From Nanosynbacter sp. (GTDB lineage Bacteria > Patescibacteriota > Saccharimonadia > Saccharimonadales > Saccharimonadaceae): DNA of 8,526 nucleotides. This document shows positions 6,511 through 8,526 of the stretch, in pieces. A program made the position numbers and the translations under genes. The notes under the pieces are model-generated. The model was not told where the DNA came from. It saw nothing but the letters and a program-made list of their open reading frames with translations, and ran no database searches. Positions within the stretch are counted from its first letter, which is position 1; every line of letters starts with the position of its first letter. Where the stretch lies: assembly GCA_015257705.1 (NCBI GenBank), contig JABZJR010000027.1:1-8526 (forward strand), in the 5' to 3' direction.

Positions 6511-8028
6511 TTACTTGTGTCGGAAGAACGAGGAAACGCCGCCAGTTAATTGTTGTAAGATGCCGTTTGAGTGGGATAATTGTAGGCGTAATTTATCTTT
6601 GGCGTGTGGTGTAATTATGACGTCCCGCCAATCTGGTTTTGGACGAGCGGATTTGCTTGTTAAGACTTCAATTGTGTCGCCGTGCCTCAATTTGTAATTG
6701 AATGGTTTCATTACGCCATTGATCTTAAAACCGCTTGCGCGCGCTGCGATATCGGAGTGAATTCGGTAGGCATAATCCAAGGGAAATGCCCCGCGAGGCA
6801 AATCGTAAATGTCGCCCTTTGGTGAATATACGAAAATCCTATCAGAAAACAGCTTCATTCGGAATTTGTTGGAGTCAAATCGCTTTCCTTCGCTAATTAA
6901 AGCGGCGGCTTCTTGAAGTTCGCGAATCCACGACAAATCGGCTGGCATAGTTCCGATTTTTCCTTTTTTATAGGCGTCGGTCAATTTTTGCTCATTATAA
7001 TGGAAGCTGGCTGCTAATCCGCGCTCGGCGTATTCGTGCATTTCTTTGGTGCGAATCTGGAATTCAACAATTTGTCCGCTCGGCGTTTGTACGGTTGTGT
7101 GAAGACTTTGATAGCCATTTGGCTTTGGATTGGCAACGTAATCTTTAATCCTCTCGTACATAGGCTGATACATATCGTGTAAGATTCCCAGAACCAGATA
7201 GCCGGTCGATAAATCATCGACAATTATTCTTAGGGCAATCAAATCGTAAATCTTATCGATATCGCCAACTTTGTCCAATTTCTTAAACAGGCTATAAACG
7301 CTCTTAACGCGCCCATCCATCTGGAAAACCAGCTTTTCTGCCTTCAGTCGCGCTTCAACTTCACGGCGAACGTGATCCAATTTTCGTTGCGATTTTTTCA
7401 GTCGACTGTCCATCAAATTTTTGGTTTCCTGAAAGGCTTTCGGCATCAAATACCTAAAACTCAGCTCTTCCAATTGAACGCGAACTCGTCCCATATTTAA
7501 GCGGTCGGCTAGCGGCGCAAAAACCTCGATTGTCTCTCTGGCGATTTTTTTCTGCTTTTCTGGCGTCATAAATTGCAGCGTTCGCATATTATGTAGGCGG
7601 TCGGCTAGCTTGATAATTATCACGCGCACATCTTCGCCCACGGCAATCATCAACTTGGTCAAATTGTCCTTCGTGTGCGGCAAATAACTATCCAAATTTC
7701 GCATTCCGGCGCGAGCTTGTGAAACTTTAGTTACGCCATCCACCAGAAACGCCACATCGCGCCCAAACAAACTTTCCAAATTATCCAAAGTTGCGTCAGT
7801 ATCTTCAACGGTGTCGTGTAGAACTCCCGCCACAACCGTATCAATATCCATGCCCCATTCAATCAGAATTCCCGCCACTGCCAATGGGTGATTGATGTAG
7901 GGTTCGCCACTTTTGCGCTTTTGTCCAGCGTGCTTTTCCGTGGCGTAATCAATTGCGCTCGCTAAAACTAATACTGGCACTTCGTCGTATTTTTGTTCAG
8001 CAATTGATAATAATTCTTCGCGCGTCAT
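6511..8028 (-). CDS. rel: Bifunctional (p)ppGpp synthetase/hydrolase, short Rel/SpoT homologue without ACT domain
   Basis: A 505-residue RSH enzyme making and degrading the alarmone (p)ppGpp. The N-terminal HD hydrolase (about 20-180) has His47 (NHPLAV), His71-Asp72 with Glu75-Asp76 (HDTVEDT) and Asp143 (LADRLHNM). The synthetase (about 235-345) has Asp262 (IYDLIALR), RIKD (293-296), NPKPNGYQSLHT and Glu322 (VEFQIRT). RIKD fits the RXKD motif of bifunctional Rel/SpoT, rather than the EXDD of synthetase-only RelA. A TGS domain (about 394-457) follows. The protein then ends after a short tail, lacking the helical, zinc-finger and ACT/RRM regions of full-length RSH (usually 700 or more residues). 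The frame is open 62 codons upstream to 8214, but that stretch is antisense to gap. The MTREELL start is chosen because TATAAT lies exactly 6 nt before it. There is no Shine-Dalgarno. Confidence 0.95.
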   Translation of the reverse strand: MTREELLSIAEQKYDEVPVLVLASAIDYATEKHAGQKRKSGEPYINHPLAVAGILIEWGMDIDTVVAGVLHDTVEDTDATLDNLESLFGRDVAFLVDGVTKVSQARAGMRNLDSYLPHTKDNLTKLMIAVGEDVRVIIIKLADRLHNMRTLQFMTPEKQKKIARETIEVFAPLADRLNMGRVRVQLEELSFRYLMPKAFQETKNLMDSRLKKSQRKLDHVRREVEARLKAEKLVFQMDGRVKSVYSLFKKLDKVGDIDKIYDLIALRIIVDDLSTGYLVLGILHDMYQPMYERIKDYVANPKPNGYQSLHTTVQTPSGQIVEFQIRTKEMHEYAERGLAASFHYNEQKLTDAYKKGKIGTMPADLSWIRELQEAAALISEGKRFDSNKFRMKLFSDRIFVYSPKGDIYDLPRGAFPLDYAYRIHSDIAARASGFKINGVMKPFNYKLRHGDTIEVLTSKSARPKPDWRDVIITPHAKDKLRLQLSHSNGILQQLTGGVSSFFRHK

Positions 8029-8034
8029 ATTTAT

Positions 8035-8040
8035 ATTATA
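8035..8040 (-). promoter_or_regulatory. -10 box of rel, leaderless
   Basis: A perfect TATAAT on the minus strand, followed by ATAAAT and then the ATG at 8028. The six-base gap puts the start point at the ATG, as for the M16-like and 91-residue genes. Its upstream half runs across the gap promoter. No clear -35 is seen. Confidence 0.72.
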
Positions 8041-8051
8041 CAACTTTGTAG

Positions 8052-8057
8052 TATAAT
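8052..8057 (+). promoter_or_regulatory. -10 box of gap
   Basis: A perfect TATAAT. Transcription should start near 8064, leaving a leader of about 35 nt with the Shine-Dalgarno. No good -35 is visible: that position falls at the rel start codon. Confidence 0.65.
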
Positions 8058-8087
8058 TAAGAAAAGCTAAAGCGAAAATATCTAACA

Positions 8088-8094
8088 GGGAGGG
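8088..8094 (+). promoter_or_regulatory. Shine-Dalgarno of gap
   Basis: GGGAGGG, four bases before the ATG at 8099. It fixes the start of gap and shows that this gene uses SD-led initiation, while the divergent rel does not. Confidence 0.75.
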
Positions 8095-8098
8095 CGAT

Positions 8099-8526
8099 AT
8101 GGCTGTAACGAGAATAGCAATTAACGGCTTCGGGCGAATCGGGCGCAATGCGTTTAAGATTGCTAACGAGCGAAGCGACTTGGAAATTGTTGCGATCAAT
8201 GATTTAACTGACACGAAAACTTTGGCGTATTTGTTGAAGCATGATAGTAATTACGGCGAGTACGGACGTCAAGTTGATTTTACGGAAAACGAGCTGATTA
8301 TTGAGGGTAAGTCGGTTAAGGTACTGGCTGAGAAAGATCCAGAAAATCTGCCGTGGCGAGATTTGGGAATTGATGTGGTGATTGAATCGACGGGATTTTT
8401 CACCGATAAAGATGGCGCGGGCAAGCACTTAACGGCTGGCGCAAAGCGTGTGGTTATCAGTGGTCCGACGAAGTCTGAGGGAGTCGATACGATTGTTCTG
8501 GGGACTAACGATGACAAGGTAAAAAA
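8099..8526 (+). CDS. gap: Glyceraldehyde-3-phosphate dehydrogenase, N-terminal part (3' end outside the window)
   Basis: The frame is open from the ATG at 8099 to the window end, giving 142 full codons of a protein normally about 330-340 residues long. It opens MAVTRIAINGFGRIGR, with the Rossmann motif NGFGRIGR at 9-16. VAINDL places an Asp at the end of the second strand, the family's mark of NAD over NADP. ESTGFFT, AGAKRVVISGP and GTND follow in order. The enzyme converts glyceraldehyde 3-phosphate, NAD and phosphate to 1,3-bisphosphoglycerate in glycolysis. The catalytic Cys of the SCTTN segment is expected shortly beyond the window, so activity cannot be confirmed here. It is divergent from rel, with only 70 nt between start codons. 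Confidence 0.96.
   Translation, partial: MAVTRIAINGFGRIGRNAFKIANERSDLEIVAINDLTDTKTLAYLLKHDSNYGEYGRQVDFTENELIIEGKSVKVLAEKDPENLPWRDLGIDVVIESTGFFTDKDGAGKHLTAGAKRVVISGPTKSEGVDTIVLGTNDDKVK

Larger units (their letters stand above)
8035..8057. promoter_or_regulatory. 23-bp dyad formed by the divergent rel and gap -10 boxes
   Basis: The arms ATTATAC (8035-8041) and GTATAAT (8051-8057) are perfect inverted copies. Inside them AC and GT also pair around a TTT centre, so 9 of 10 possible pairs match. Each arm contains the -10 of one gene, facing outward, with 11 nt between the hexamers. Two polymerases could not occupy both at once. The symmetry is also compatible with a dimeric regulator, though none is identified. 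Confidence 0.6.

Noticed and set aside
8029..8214. 62-codon N-terminal extension of rel
   Set aside because: It is antisense to the gap start and promoter, reads as low-complexity translation of another frame, and the TATAAT before 8028 supports the shorter start.
335..8526. UGA recoded as glycine, as in Gracilibacteria and Absconditabacteria
   Set aside because: All conserved genes are full length under the standard code without in-frame UGA.

Overview
The window looks like chromosomal DNA from a member of the Candidate Phyla Radiation, most likely Candidatus Saccharibacteria (TM7). This is an inference from protein style (PheT beginning MKVSLN, short compact enzymes, lineage-type TrxB and Rel) and from compact gene spacing. 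It does not rest on a marker gene search. The standard code fits: no gene needs UGA read as an amino acid, and the seven visible stops are TAA (six) or TAG (one).

Layout. (1) 1-267: the 3' part of an ASCH-domain protein gene, plus strand. (2) 335-1583, minus strand: two small separately promoted genes, a compact M16-like metallopeptidase homologue carrying HLFEH, and a 91-residue protein I do not recognise. (3) 1584-1759: a divergent intergenic region with promoters at both ends. (4) 1760-4273: pheT, without pheS beside it. (5) 4332-6468: a tight three-gene operon encoding a membrane-anchored FKBP-type prolyl isomerase, a thioredoxin reductase (8-nt overlap) and a family I inorganic pyrophosphatase (3-nt gap). 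(6) 6511-8028, minus strand: a short bifunctional Rel/SpoT-type (p)ppGpp enzyme. (7) 8099 to the window end, plus strand: the N-terminal part of NAD-type GAPDH, divergent from rel.

Most of the window is housekeeping: tRNA charging, redox and folding, pyrophosphate removal, stringent response and glycolysis. The most unusual part is how genes start. Three minus-strand genes (M16-like, the 91-residue protein and rel) have a perfect TATAAT exactly 6 nt before the ATG and no Shine-Dalgarno, so they should be leaderless. pheT is similar, with 9 nt. The FKBP-trxB-ppa operon and gap instead have clear Shine-Dalgarno sequences. The rel and gap -10 boxes form the two arms of one 23-bp dyad, so a stringent-response gene and a glycolytic gene share an interlocked bidirectional promoter.

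No tRNA, rRNA, CRISPR array, insertion sequence or convincing intrinsic terminator was found. I did not find a clearly novel multi-gene system. The best candidates for something undescribed are the truncated M16-like protein with its flanking direct repeat, the rel/gap promoter, and the variant cofactor motif of TrxB.
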